DNA from: Streptomyces fumanus
GTDB taxonomy: Bacteria > Actinomycetota > Actinomycetes > Streptomycetales > Streptomycetaceae
Length of the DNA: 64,000 nucleotides
Direction of reading: 5' to 3'
NCBI RefSeq assembly: GCF_014655295.1
Contig: NZ_BNBI01000004.1
Span: 248,001-312,000 of the forward strand
Part shown: positions 56,074 to 64,000 of the stretch, in pieces
How positions within the stretch are numbered: the first letter of the stretch is position 1
How the letters are laid out: each line of letters starts with the position of its first letter
Translations under genes and position numbers: made by a program
Notes under the pieces: model-generated
Seen by the model: only the letters and a program-made list of their open reading frames with translations
The model's database searches: none
Told to the model about the DNA's origin: nothing

Positions 56074-57281
56074 CGCTGCTCCTTGCCCCGGCCGCGGAAC
56101 CCGGCCCGCACCGGCATCTGTAGGTACCCGGACAGGAACGTGGAACGGGCGCGTACGGGCTCGCCCGCGAGGCGCAGTGACGCGTACCGGGCGAACAGCT
56201 CGGCGAAGAACAGCCGCAGCGTGACCCGGGCGATGCCCGCGCCGACGCAGTAGTGCGGGCCGGCCCCGAACGCCAGGTGCCGGTTGCCGGACCGGGCGGG
56301 GTCGAAGACGTCCGGACCGGCGAACACCGCGGGATCGCGGTTGGCCGCCCCCAGCCACGCGACCACCGCGTCGCCCGCGGCGACCGGTACGCCCGCGAGC
56401 ACGGTGTCATGGCGGGCGTGGCGCATGAAGTGCCCGGCCGGCGACGCCCACCGCAGCGCCTCTTCGACACCGCCGGCCAGCAGACCGGGATCGGCCGCCC
56501 ACGCCTCGTACCCGCCGTCGCGGCTCAACTCGGCCACCGCGGCCGTGGGTACGTGCGCCAGGGTGACACCGGCGCCCAGCAGCAGGCTGTAGCAGTTGGA
56601 GAGCACCTCGCCCGGAGTGAGCCGGACGCCGTCGACCTCCATGGCGAGCAGCACGTCGACCAGGTCCCCGCGCGGCCGGCGCCGGCGCTCGCGCACCAGG
56701 TCCGCGAAGTAGGCGAACAGCTCCCGGTGCGCCCGGTGCAGGGTCGCCGCCGGCCCCTGGGGCAACTGCACGGCCGGGTCCTCCTCGGCGGCCGACATCA
56801 GCGCCAGCCTCACCAGATGCGGCCGGTCCGCCTCCGGCAGCGACAGCAGCGGCCCCAGCACGGTGAGCGGCAGCAGGCCGCAGACCGCCGCGAGATCGAA
56901 CTCGGGCCGGTCCCGTCCCGGCAGCAGGGCACGGATCCCGTCCCGGATCACCCCGGTGTGCGCCTGCACCGACCGCGGCTTCAGCGCCCGGTGCAGCGGG
57001 GCGCGCATCCGGTCATGACGCGGCGGATCGGTGACGGCCAACTGCCGCCCGCCGGCCGGGTCCCCCCGGCCCAGCAGATTCAGCAGCGTGCCCCGCTCGG
57101 AGGTGAAACGGGTGTGATCCGACAGGACCCGCTGCACATCCTCGTACCGCACGACCGACCAGAAACCCGGACCGCCGGTCCCGGGCTGCCAGTGCACCGG
57201 GTCCGCCCGCCGCAGCGCGCGCCACACGGCATGCGGATCACCCCGTGCGTACAGCGCCGGATCCGCCAGGTCCACGGTCAT
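56070..57281 (-). CDS. Cytochrome P450, likely acting on carrier-bound amino acid
   Basis: This 403-residue P450 has the heme loop LAFGAGPHYCVGAG (Cys345), the K-helix ExxR (E274, R277) and the meander segment. In the I-helix, LLLGAGVTLAHV replaces the usual AGxxT; the conserved acid-alcohol pair is Thr240-Leu241, which may affect oxygen activation. It lies between the carrier protein (overlap ATGA at 57278-57281) and the condensation gene (GTGA). In clusters with a matching A-PCP-P450 set, such as those for beta-hydroxyamino acids, the P450 oxidises the aminoacyl-PCP. That role is inferred from gene order. Confidence 0.92.
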   Translation of the reverse strand: MTVDLADPALYARGDPHAVWRALRRADPVHWQPGTGGPGFWSVVRYEDVQRVLSDHTRFTSERGTLLNLLGRGDPAGGRQLAVTDPPRHDRMRAPLHRALKPRSVQAHTGVIRDGIRALLPGRDRPEFDLAAVCGLLPLTVLGPLLSLPEADRPHLVRLALMSAAEEDPAVQLPQGPAATLHRAHRELFAYFADLVRERRRRPRGDLVDVLLAMEVDGVRLTPGEVLSNCYSLLLGAGVTLAHVPTAAVAELSRDGGYEAWAADPGLLAGGVEEALRWASPAGHFMRHARHDTVLAGVPVAAGDAVVAWLGAANRDPAVFAGPDVFDPARSGNRHLAFGAGPHYCVGAGIARVTLRLFFAELFARYASLRLAGEPVRARSTFLSGYLQMPVRAGFRGRGKEQR

Positions 57282-57598
57282 CCGTCCGCCCCCGCCGTAT
57301 CCGGTGCCCGGCGCACGGCCTCGGCCAGCGCGGCGACCGTCGGCGCGAGGAAGACCGCGGCGGCCTCGATCTCCACCCCGAACTCGGTGTCGATCGCCAC
57401 CTGCACCTCGGCCGCGAGCAGCGAATCGCCGCCGAGTTCGAAGAAGTCGTCCTCGACACCGACCGGGGCCACCGCCAGATGCTGCGCCCACAGCGCCGCG
57501 AGCCGCCGCTCCGTCTCCGACCGCGGCTCCACATACGGACCGCTCATACCCAGTTCGTCCCGTGCGATGAACTCCTCGTGCAGGGCGCCGCCGTCCAC
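57278..57598 (-). CDS. Peptidyl carrier protein
   Basis: This carrier protein has the phosphopantetheine site DDFFELGGDSLLAAEV, with the Ser of GGDSL, in a helix bundle beginning TERRLAALWAQHLAVAPVGVEDDF. The start is uncertain: GTG 57598 (106 residues) follows a GGGGTGG, and ATG 57547 gives 89 residues. The first gene of the split NRPS operon, it should be loaded by the adenylation domain and present the amino acid to the P450 and condensation domain. It is divergent from the lanthipeptide precursor. Confidence 0.9.
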   Translation of the reverse strand: MDGGALHEEFIARDELGMSGPYVEPRSETERRLAALWAQHLAVAPVGVEDDFFELGGDSLLAAEVQVAIDTEFGVEIEAAAVFLAPTVAALAEAVRRAPDTAGADG

Positions 57599-57945
57599 CG
57601 ATGACCACCCCCATGTGTCCGGATACCGTCGCCGCCCCAGTCTGTGCGCGGAAGGAACCACACCGGGAGACCAATACGCGCCAGGGCCCCCGGCACGCCG
57701 GCGCGCGGGCACGCGGCCGGTCGAACGCCCACGGACGCAGCGGACCCCGGAATGTCCGGCGGGCGCGAAGAGGTGACGGTGTTCGGCGCCGGCGCCCGCC
57801 TTCGCCCGTGGCCCCTACGACAACCGGCGGTTGACCACTCTTGCGAGTGATTTCTTCCCTGCTGTCCGGGTGACCGTGGGACTCTGCCTGGTAACCGCCG
57901 TGGCGGTGACGTCCGGCGCCGCGGCAACCGCGATTGGGGAACCCG
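57599..57945. promoter_or_regulatory. Divergent control region of the biosynthetic locus
   Basis: This 347-bp spacer between the carrier and precursor genes has no gene of its own. TTGACC (57831-57836) is a -35 candidate on the plus strand and runs into the hairpin-like CACTC-TTGC-GAGTG (57836-57849), a possible regulator site. GTGACC...TAACCG near 57870-57897 is a second promoter candidate. Both directions could be controlled together. Confidence 0.45.
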
Positions 57946-58128
57946 ATGAGCCCGTCCACGCCTGTACTGCCCGATGTACTGCCCGAGACCGCTGATGTCT
58001 TCGATCTCGACCTCCGCGAGATCGTCGGCCCCGAGACCGACGGTGCCCTGATGAACTTCACACAGCAGGGGTGCGAGACGGTCTACAGCCAACTCATCTG
58101 TCCCCCGGAGTCGTACGTCGGCTGCTGA
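57946..58128 (+). CDS. lanA: Class I lanthipeptide precursor, FxLD type
   Basis: This 60-residue precursor starts at ATG 57946 five bases after GGGGA; TTG 57934 is an alternative. The leader carries VFDLDLREI at residues 18-26, the FxLD box recognised by LanB. The probable core has Cys43, Cys52 and Cys60 (the last residue). Each is preceded at the same distance by a Ser/Thr: Thr39-Q-Q-G-Cys43, Ser48-Q-L-I-Cys52 and Ser56-Y-V-G-Cys60, predicting one methyllanthionine and two lanthionine rings of equal size. Thr45 may stay free or dehydrated. LanB and LanC genes follow directly. The leader cleavage site cannot be told. Confidence 0.9.
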   Translation: MSPSTPVLPDVLPETADVFDLDLREIVGPETDGALMNFTQQGCETVYSQLICPPESYVGC

Positions 58129-58214
58129 CCGGGCCGGTCCCCGGTGCCGGCCGGTGTGGCACCGCTCCATCGGCCGGCCGTGGGAAGTGTGCGAGCGCGG
58201 GGGAGGGAGGCCGC

Positions 58215-61200
58215 GTGACCGGTACGGCGTCGCCTTTCCGGTGTGCCGGGCTCGGTTTGTTACGTGTCCCGGTGCACCCCGCGTACCGGGCCGACGAGAC
58301 CCGGTCCCACCCCGCGGACGCCGGGCCCGCGCACCGGGCCCGGCGGCTGGCGGGTGACCCGTTGGTACGCGAGGCGGTGGAGGTTTCCAGCGGCTCGCTC
58401 GCCGCCCGCCTCGACCGGTTGTCCGATCCGGTGGGCGAGGAGCCCGGCGAGCGGGTGGCCCGGCGGGCCGCCGCGGCCCTGGCCCGCTACCGCCTGCGCA
58501 TGGCGACCCGCGCCACCCCGTTCGGGCTGCTGGCCGGTGTGGCCGCCGTCGACTTCACGGGCGGTGCGGAGGAGACGACGGTGCGGCTGGGCAGCGGTCA
58601 CCGGCGTGTCGTGCGGCCTGACCGGGCCTGGCTGACCTCGCTGGTCACCGGGTGGGAACGCCGGGTCGAGGTACTGCGGCACGTGCGGGTGACGGTCAAC
58701 AACCTGTGCTTCACGCGCGGTGACCGGCTCGTGCTGCCCTATGTCCCGGACTCCGCCGGGCCCACCGAGGGCCGGACGGTGCAGGAGGTGAGCGTGCGTC
58801 ACACCCCGGCCGTCCAGGAGGTGCTGTGCGCGGCCCGCACCCCGGTACTCTTCGCCGACCTGGCCGACCGCCTGCACCGGGCCTTCCCGGCAGCGCCGCC
58901 CGAGCGGGCCGAGGAGATGCTCGTACAGCTCGTCTCCCAGGAGATCCTGCTCACCGAACTCCGCCCCCCGCTGGAGGCCCCCGACCCGCTCGCACACGTG
59001 ACCGCGTGCCTGGCGGCGGCGGGCTCCGCCGCCGAAGCGGAGGCGCTGCGGGCCGTCGCCCGCGACCTCACCGCCTACGCCGGGACCCCGCTCGGCGAGG
59101 GCCGCGCGGCCTTACGGCGGGCCACCGCCTCGATGCGCCGGCTGCGCCCGGCCGACCAGGTGGTACAGGTGGACCTGGCGCTGGACGCCGACATCAGGCT
59201 CCCCCGTACGGTGGCCGAAGAGGCCGAACGCGCGGCCGCGCTCCTGTGGCGTCTGGCACCCGCCCCTCCGGACGACCGGCTCGACCACTACCACGCCGCC
59301 TTCCTCGAACGGTACGGCACCGCCCGGCTCGTCCCGGTCGCCGAACTCCTCGACCCCGACCGGGGGTTGGGGCCCCCGGCCGGCTACCGGCGTCCGCCCG
59401 GTCACCGCACGGCGCCCCGGCCCCGGCCACCGGACGCCGAGCGGGACCGGGTCCTGGCCGCGCTCGCCCAGGAGGCGACGCTCACCGGCACCGGCGAAGT
59501 CCTGCTCGGCACCGGCCCCGACGACCCGGTGCTGGCCGCGCTCGGCTCCGACGACGGGGTGCCCCCGCCCTCGCTGGAGCTGAACACCCAGGTGCTCGCC
59601 GCGTCACCCGCCGCGCTCATGGCGGGCCGGTTCCGGATGGTGGTCGTGGCCGGGGGTGCCCGGGCCGGCGCCACCTTCGGCCGCTTCGGCCACCTCCTGC
59701 CGCCCACCGCGCAGGACGCCTTGGTCCGCCTCGCCCGGACCGCTCACGGCACCGCAGCCCGCCCCGTGCAGATGGTGTCCGCCTCCGCCCGGTCCCGAGG
59801 CGGCAATGTGGCCCAGGGACCACGCCGGTTGGATCGGACGCTGCCGGTCGGGGTGTTCGCCGACCGCGACGACCCGTCCGTCCTCGCTCCGGAGAACGTC
59901 CTGGTGGGTGCCGACACCCGGCGGCTGTTCGTCGTGGACGGGGCCGACGGACACGAGGTGGCACCGGTCGTCCTCCACGTCCTCGCCGACCGGTGGAACG
60001 CCCCGAATCTCGCCCGGTTCCTCCGTGAGGTCTCCGGCAGCGGCGTACGGGAGTGGCAGGAGTGGCAATGGGGCTCCGTCTCCGCCCTGCCGTGGCTGCC
60101 CCGCGTGCTCAGCGGCCGCACCGTGCTGTCACCGGCCCGCTGGCGCCCGGCCGCCACCCTCCTCGACCGGCGGGCCACCTCGGCCCAGTGGGACGCAGGC
60201 GCCCGGCAGTGGCGCGAGCGCTGGCACGTCCCCGACCGGGTGTACGCGGTCCACCGCGATCACCGGCTGGAACTGGACCTCACCGACACCGAGCACCTGC
60301 GCCTGCTCCGCGGCGAGCTGGCACGGCATCCGGATCTCGTCCTCACCGAAGCGCCGGCGGCGGCGCCCGGCGCGTGCGGATGGCTCACCGGGCCGCAGGG
60401 CGCTCACCGCAGCGAACTGGTCATCCCCCTGGTGCGGGTCCCCGATGCGGCACCCGTTCCCGCCCCGGCGACACCGCACCGGACCGCGGCAGCCTCCGCC
60501 CGCGTCCGCCCGCGCACCCACCTGCCCGGCGGTGAGTGGCTGTACGCACGGCTCCACGGGGCGCCGGAACGGCAGCGGGACATCCTCACCGGCCATCTGC
60601 CCATGCTGACGGACACCCTCCCTTCCCCGGTGGACCGCTGGTTCTTCGTCCGCTACCGCGACGGCGACGACCATCACCTGCGTCTGCGGTTCCACGCCGG
60701 CACCGCGGCCGGCGCCCACGACCTGCTGACGCTGCTGCACGACTGGGCGGCCGGCCTGCACACGGCCGGTCTGATCGCACGCCTGACCCTGGACACCTAT
60801 GAGCCGGAGACCGAGCGCTACGGCGGACCGCGGGCCCTGATCGCGGCCGAGCGGGTGTTCCACGCCGACAGCCTCGCCACGCTCGTACAACTGCGGCTGA
60901 CGGAGAGCGGCAGCCTGCCGGCCGACCCCCTTGCGCTGGCCGCGGCCGGCATGGCCCACCTCGTACGCGCCTACTGGCCGGACCCGCCCGGCTCCGCCGA
61001 CACCGACGAACCACCGTGGCTCACCTGGCTCCTGGCCACCCGTCCCGAAGACGAAGAGCGCGTGCACTTCCGGCGCACGCGCCGCGAAGCGATCCGCCTG
61101 GTCGACGCCTACGGCGACTTCGACGGACTCGGGGCCCTGCCCGGCGGCCCCGTCCTGCTGGCCTCCTGGCACCGCCGCGCCGAGGCGGCCGCCGCCTACG

Positions 61201-61373
61201 GCCGACTGCTCGGACACGAAGGACCACCGGGAGCCGCGCCGGAAGTACTCCGCTCCTTGCTGCACATGCAGCACAACCGGCTGGCCGGCTTGGACCGGCA
61301 CGCCGAACGGGCCTGCCTCGCCGTGCTGCGCGGCGCCGTCGCGGCCCACCGCGACCGGCGGCGATGGGCATGA
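58215..61373 (+). CDS. lanB: Full-length class I lanthipeptide dehydratase LanB
   Basis: This 1052-residue enzyme starts at GTG 58215 after GGGAGGGAGG; earlier in-frame starts would overlap the precursor gene. The large N-terminal part (about 1-760) is the tRNA-dependent glutamylation domain, with LRMATRATPFGLLAGVA and a LELNTQVLA segment. The C-terminal part (about 775-1045, GGEWLYARLHGAPERQRDILTGHLPML... DRWFFVRYRDGDDHHLRLRFH) is the elimination domain (SpaB_C/thiopeptide-ocin type). It dehydrates Ser/Thr of the precursor. ATGA overlap with the LanC gene. Confidence 0.95.
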   Translation: MTGTASPFRCAGLGLLRVPVHPAYRADETRSHPADAGPAHRARRLAGDPLVREAVEVSSGSLAARLDRLSDPVGEEPGERVARRAAAALARYRLRMATRATPFGLLAGVAAVDFTGGAEETTVRLGSGHRRVVRPDRAWLTSLVTGWERRVEVLRHVRVTVNNLCFTRGDRLVLPYVPDSAGPTEGRTVQEVSVRHTPAVQEVLCAARTPVLFADLADRLHRAFPAAPPERAEEMLVQLVSQEILLTELRPPLEAPDPLAHVTACLAAAGSAAEAEALRAVARDLTAYAGTPLGEGRAALRRATASMRRLRPADQVVQVDLALDADIRLPRTVAEEAERAAALLWRLAPAPPDDRLDHYHAAFLERYGTARLVPVAELLDPDRGLGPPAGYRRPPGHRTAPRPRPPDAERDRVLAALAQEATLTGTGEVLLGTGPDDPVLAALGSDDGVPPPSLELNTQVLAASPAALMAGRFRMVVVAGGARAGATFGRFGHLLPPTAQDALVRLARTAHGTAARPVQMVSASARSRGGNVAQGPRRLDRTLPVGVFADRDDPSVLAPENVLVGADTRRLFVVDGADGHEVAPVVLHVLADRWNAPNLARFLREVSGSGVREWQEWQWGSVSALPWLPRVLSGRTVLSPARWRPAATLLDRRATSAQWDAGARQWRERWHVPDRVYAVHRDHRLELDLTDTEHLRLLRGELARHPDLVLTEAPAAAPGACGWLTGPQGAHRSELVIPLVRVPDAAPVPAPATPHRTAAASARVRPRTHLPGGEWLYARLHGAPERQRDILTGHLPMLTDTLPSPVDRWFFVRYRDGDDHHLRLRFHAGTAAGAHDLLTLLHDWAAGLHTAGLIARLTLDTYEPETERYGGPRALIAAERVFHADSLATLVQLRLTESGSLPADPLALAAAGMAHLVRAYWPDPPGSADTDEPPWLTWLLATRPEDEERVHFRRTRREAIRLVDAYGDFDGLGALPGGPVLLASWHRRAEAAAAYGRLLGHEGPPGAAPEVLRSLLHMQHNRLAGLDRHAERACLAVLRGAVAAHRDRRRWA

Positions 61374-62695
61374 CGGCGCCCCTGCCGCGCACCGCGCTCG
61401 GCCGGCGGGCGGCGCGCGTCACGGCGACACTGGCCGAGCGCCTCGCGGATCCGGCGGGCGTGGCCGCGACCGCCACCGCCCCCGGCAACCTCGACCACCG
61501 GCCCGGCCGGCCCCCCGCACCACCGTTCCGTGCCGCGTCACTGGCCGAGGGACACGCCGGTATCGCCCTGCTGTTCGCCGAACTGGCCGCCAGGGACGGC
61601 ACACCGCGCCACCGCGCCACCGCGCACGCCCACCTGACGGCCGCGACCGCGCACCTCGCCTCCAGCCCGGACCAGGGGCTGTACCACGGCGCCGCCGCGG
61701 TGGCGTTCGCCGCGGCCACCGCCCGCCGGACCACCGACGACTACGCCGTACTGCTGTCCCGGCTCGACCGGCGGGTGTCGGCGGCGCTCGGACGGACGCT
61801 GGCAGCCGAGGAAGAGCGGATGCGCTCCGGCCGGCCCGGCACCTCCGCCCGCTCCTACGACGTCGTCAGCGGCGCCACGGGCCTCGGCCGCTATCTGCTG
61901 CTGCGCGGCGAGCCGCACCGGGCACTGCTGACCCGCACCCTGTCCTGCCTGGTACGCATGACCGAGCCGGTCACCGCCCACGGCCGCCGGGTCCCCGGCT
62001 GGTGGGTGCCCCACGGCACGGACGGCCCGTTCTCCCACGTCTTCCCCCGCGGCCATTTCGACGTGGGTCTGGCGCACGGGGTGCCGGGGCCGCTGGCGCT
62101 GCTGGCGCTCGCCCACCGCGCCGGGGTCCGGGTACCGGGCCAGGACACGGCCATCACCGGCATCGCCGACTGGCTGCTGCGCCGGCGCACCCCCGCCGCA
62201 CCGTGGCCACCGGTGATCGGCTTCGACCAGCACACGAGCCGTACCACGCGGCCACCGCCCGGCCGGACGGCGTGGTGCTACGGCACCCCCGGGGTGGCCC
62301 GAGCCCTGTACCTGGCCGGCCGGGCTCTGGACCGCCCCGACTGGTGCACGGCGGCCCTGCGCGCGCTCACGGAGGCCCTCGCCGCCCCCGGCGAACTGGT
62401 GGACTCCGCCCTGTGCCACGGCTGGGCCGGCGTCCTGCACGTCACCTGGCTGATGGCGCATGACAGCGGAAACCCTCAACTGGCGGGCAGCCTGCCCTGG
62501 CTGGCCGAAAAAGTGCTGAACGACTACGACGCCGACGCGCCGTTCGGATACCGGTACCGCTCGCCGGGGCAGCAGGCCGCGATCGACCGCGCCGGGTTTC
62601 TGCAAGGCGCGGCCGGGATCGCACTGGCGCTGGACGCGTACGCCAGGAACCTCCCGCCGACGACGCGATGGGACGCGGCCCTGCTGCTCACCTGA
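61370..62695 (+). CDS. lanC: Lanthionine synthetase C-family cyclase LanC
   Basis: This 441-residue cyclase joins Cys thiols to dehydrated residues. The LanC zinc site is complete: Cys303 in AWCYGTPG, and Cys349-His350 in ALCHGWAG. HGVPGPLALL gives the conserved His of the second motif, and ASLAEGHAGIALLF and YDVVSGATGLG mark the toroid repeats. ATG 61370 overlaps the LanB stop as ATGA; ATG 61364 is an in-frame alternative. Its end is followed by unrelated small genes, with no transporter. Confidence 0.95.
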   Translation: MTAPLPRTALGRRAARVTATLAERLADPAGVAATATAPGNLDHRPGRPPAPPFRAASLAEGHAGIALLFAELAARDGTPRHRATAHAHLTAATAHLASSPDQGLYHGAAAVAFAAATARRTTDDYAVLLSRLDRRVSAALGRTLAAEEERMRSGRPGTSARSYDVVSGATGLGRYLLLRGEPHRALLTRTLSCLVRMTEPVTAHGRRVPGWWVPHGTDGPFSHVFPRGHFDVGLAHGVPGPLALLALAHRAGVRVPGQDTAITGIADWLLRRRTPAAPWPPVIGFDQHTSRTTRPPPGRTAWCYGTPGVARALYLAGRALDRPDWCTAALRALTEALAAPGELVDSALCHGWAGVLHVTWLMAHDSGNPQLAGSLPWLAEKVLNDYDADAPFGYRYRSPGQQAAIDRAGFLQGAAGIALALDAYARNLPPTTRWDAALLLT

Positions 62696-62813
62696 ACCGC
62701 CCAGCCGCCTCCGGAGCCCGTCGCGCGTACGGGATGAAGCTGGCCTGCGGGGAATCGACGCAGACGTCAGGGGTACTCCCCGCGTACCACCATCCACCCC
62801 GCGAGAGAGAGTC

Positions 62814-62996
62814 ATGACACAGACCATGGGAAACGGCGAGGGCAACCGGTTCTGCAAGGCGTGTGGCACGCCGGCCGAGGACGGCAAGCTGTGCGACCAC
62901 TGCGGCGCCGTCCTGGACCTCCCCGACGCAGCGGGCCTGGTCGAGGACCAAGGCGCGGCGGTACGCCGTGACTTCGAGGAACGCGGCCGGCGGTGA
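62814..62996 (+). CDS. Small zinc-ribbon protein
   Basis: This 60-residue protein has two CxxC pairs (FCKACG and LCDHCG) eleven residues apart, a zinc-ribbon fold of the type found in many small Streptomyces proteins. The C-terminus is acidic then basic. ATG 62814 follows GAGAGAG. No partner is obvious, and a link to the lanthipeptide genes 120 bp upstream is possible but unsupported. Confidence 0.6.
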   Translation: MTQTMGNGEGNRFCKACGTPAEDGKLCDHCGAVLDLPDAAGLVEDQGAAVRRDFEERGRR

Positions 62997-63038
62997 ACCG
63001 ATCCGTTGAACGGCGGACACCGGGGTACACGGGCCGCC

Positions 63039-63335
63039 ATGACATCCACAACCGATCGCGTCATCTCCTTGCGGGCCGTGCGGCAGATGCGCCGGGTCCG
63101 TGCCTTCTACGCGGGTGGCGTCCTTCTGTGGGCGGTGCTGACCGTCTGGACCGCCTGGCAGATGCCCGGCACCCGGCAGATGTGGGTCTCCGCCCTCCTC
63201 CTGGCCGTCTTCAGCGGTCTCCTGCTGACGACCTCCCTGTGGCTGCACCGCCTGCGGACCGAGGACGCGCCCCGGCGCCCGGCGCACCACGCCGCACCGC
63301 GCAAGGCGACCGCCTCACGCCACGCGCATGCCTGA
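63039..63335 (+). CDS. Small membrane protein
   Basis: This 98-residue protein has two hydrophobic segments (about 24-43, YAGGVLLWAVLTVWTAWQM, and about 48-68, VSALLLAVFSGLLLTTSLWL) and a basic, His/Arg-rich tail. It resembles other uncharacterised Streptomyces small membrane proteins. Function unknown. Confidence 0.6.
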   Translation: MTSTTDRVISLRAVRQMRRVRAFYAGGVLLWAVLTVWTAWQMPGTRQMWVSALLLAVFSGLLLTTSLWLHRLRTEDAPRRPAHHAAPRKATASRHAHA

Positions 63336-63507
63336 CGCACCACCGGCGGGGCGGTACCACCCGCCGGTCCGGGCGTCATCGCGTTCCCCCGCCTCGGCAT
63401 CCGGCCGGACCGCCTCCGAGTGCCTCCGCAGCCGGTGAGACCGTCCGTTTTCGGCCGTCTCTTGAGGGCCGGGAGGCAAGGAGCGGGCAGGGGGTAGGCG
63501 CACAGGT
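63336..63507. other. Intergenic, no gene
   Basis: Nothing is seen here beyond a short GC-rich stretch. Confidence 0.4.
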
Positions 63508-63792
63508 ATGAATGGCACACGACGTCGACAAGATGATCAGCGCGTACAGGAAACCCGCGCCCGGGGAACCATGCGGGTGTGGCAGTGGGCCAGGTGGGCG
63601 GCGCTTGTCCTCGCGGTCGCCTGGGCGGTGAACGGGGTCGTCCACCTCCTCCAGGGCGAGCAGGGCCGGGACCTGTGGTGGCCCCTGGTCAGCACCGTCA
63701 TCTGGGCAGCGCTGACCGTGTACGGCTTCAGGACCTACCGCCGGATCAGGACGACGACCCTGCCGGCCATCACCGGCCGCCCGTCCGCCTGA
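63508..63792 (+). CDS. Small membrane protein
   Basis: This 94-residue protein has two hydrophobic segments (about 28-45, WAALVLAVAWAVNGVVHLL, and about 55-72, WWPLVSTVIWAALTVYGF) followed by a basic tail. The first ATG lacks a strong ribosome-binding site, and ATG 63571 (MRVWQWARW...) is an alternative start. Function unknown. Confidence 0.55.
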   Translation: MNGTRRRQDDQRVQETRARGTMRVWQWARWAALVLAVAWAVNGVVHLLQGEQGRDLWWPLVSTVIWAALTVYGFRTYRRIRTTTLPAITGRPSA

Positions 63793-63808
63793 CCACCCGG
63801 CCGCACCG

Positions 63809-64000
63809 CTACCGGTTCACCGCCCGCATCCCCGCTTCGTCGTAACGCTCTCCCGCCGCCTCCGGCAGCTCGGCGGCGATACGCGCCAGGTCGTCCTCGG
63901 TCAGCTCGATGTCGACCGCCGCGGCGTTCTGCTCCAGGTAGGTGCGGCGTTTGGTACCCGGGATGGGCACCAGGTGCTCGCCCTGGGCCAGCACCCAGGC
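63809..64000 (-). CDS. Aldo/keto reductase, C-terminal part (cut by window edge)
   Basis: The last 64 or so residues of an aldo/keto reductase are visible: [56 protein letters not shown] is the conserved NADPH-binding segment of the family. The ATG lies beyond the window. The remaining C-terminus ([15 protein letters not shown]) is typical of the actinobacterial YajO/AKR13-like members. Confidence 0.9.
   Translation of the reverse strand, partial: AWVLAQGEHLVPIPGTKRRTYLEQNAAAVDIELTEDDLARIAAELPEAAGERYDEAGMRAVNR

Noticed and set aside
57544..58170. Minus-strand frame running antisense to the precursor gene
   Set aside because: It has an Arg/Gly-rich shadow composition and would run opposite the clear lanthipeptide precursor.

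Overview
The window is about 64 kb of very GC-rich DNA with GC-rich codons, frequent GTG/TTG starts, many secreted glycan-active enzymes, PP2C/STAS signalling proteins and LanB/LanC genes. This is a Streptomyces-type actinomycete chromosome, most likely an accessory or arm region because it is rich in secreted hydrolases, one-component regulators and a natural-product locus. No rRNA, tRNA, CRISPR array or intact insertion sequence was seen.

Layout. 0.1-3.1 kb: a small Fic/Doc-like toxin-antitoxin pair and a secreted GH-A-type glycosidase with a CBM2 behind a perfect CebR box. 3.1-6.8 kb: MFS exporter plus MBL hydrolase, divergent from an AraC regulator. 7.0-10.1 kb: a three-gene overlapping operon (PAS-GAF-PP2C phosphatase, B12-binding protein with a CarH-type Wx9EH motif, STAS protein) that looks like a cobalamin-based light or redox input to partner switching. 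10.2-18.7 kb: secreted alpha/beta hydrolase, two-component system, Clp-N-like protein with a 21-bp repeat array upstream, DinB, RidA/HxlR. 18.9-22.4 kb: small secreted protein, AraC regulator, extracellular intradiol dioxygenase fused to a carbohydrate-binding module, methyltransferase. 22.4-26.5 kb: a sulfide/persulfide regulon (CstR-like repressor, rhodaneses, MBL-rhodanese fusion, TauE exporter, DUF302) marked by four copies of a TACCC-N4-GGGTA operator. 26.6-44.8 kb: deaminase/F420 oxidoreductase operon with an Lrp regulator, CebR-box-controlled GH9 cellulase, PLD-like secreted enzyme, AraC/VOC pair, secreted small proteins, TetR-reductase pairs with clear palindromic operators, and a circularly permuted GH3 glucosidase. 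45-51.3 kb: an HTH-nSTAND-WD40 protein, a LysR regulator and a Tat-exported beta-propeller. 51.3-53.3 kb: decayed or empty DNA around a secreted nuclease-like protein.

53.3-62.7 kb is the most interesting part: a class I lanthipeptide locus (FxLD-type precursor, full-length LanB, LanC) arranged head-to-head with a fully split NRPS module (carrier protein, cytochrome P450, condensation domain, adenylation domain) whose four genes all overlap by 4 nt. The precursor ends in three equal S/T-x3-C units. No transporter, protease, immunity gene, thioesterase or FxLD methyltransferase lies in the window. The parsimonious reading is a RiPP-NRPS hybrid in which a P450-modified amino acid is made on the carrier and joined to, or co-produced with, the lanthipeptide. 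Accidental adjacency of two small clusters remains possible.

A second theme is plant-biomass degradation: two perfect CebR boxes, a GH9 cellulase with CBM3c and CBM2, a CBM2 glycosidase, a GH3 glucosidase and a CBM-tethered catechol-type dioxygenase. Starts were chosen by ribosome-binding sites, operon overlaps and family conservation. Functions come from motif recognition alone, without database searches.
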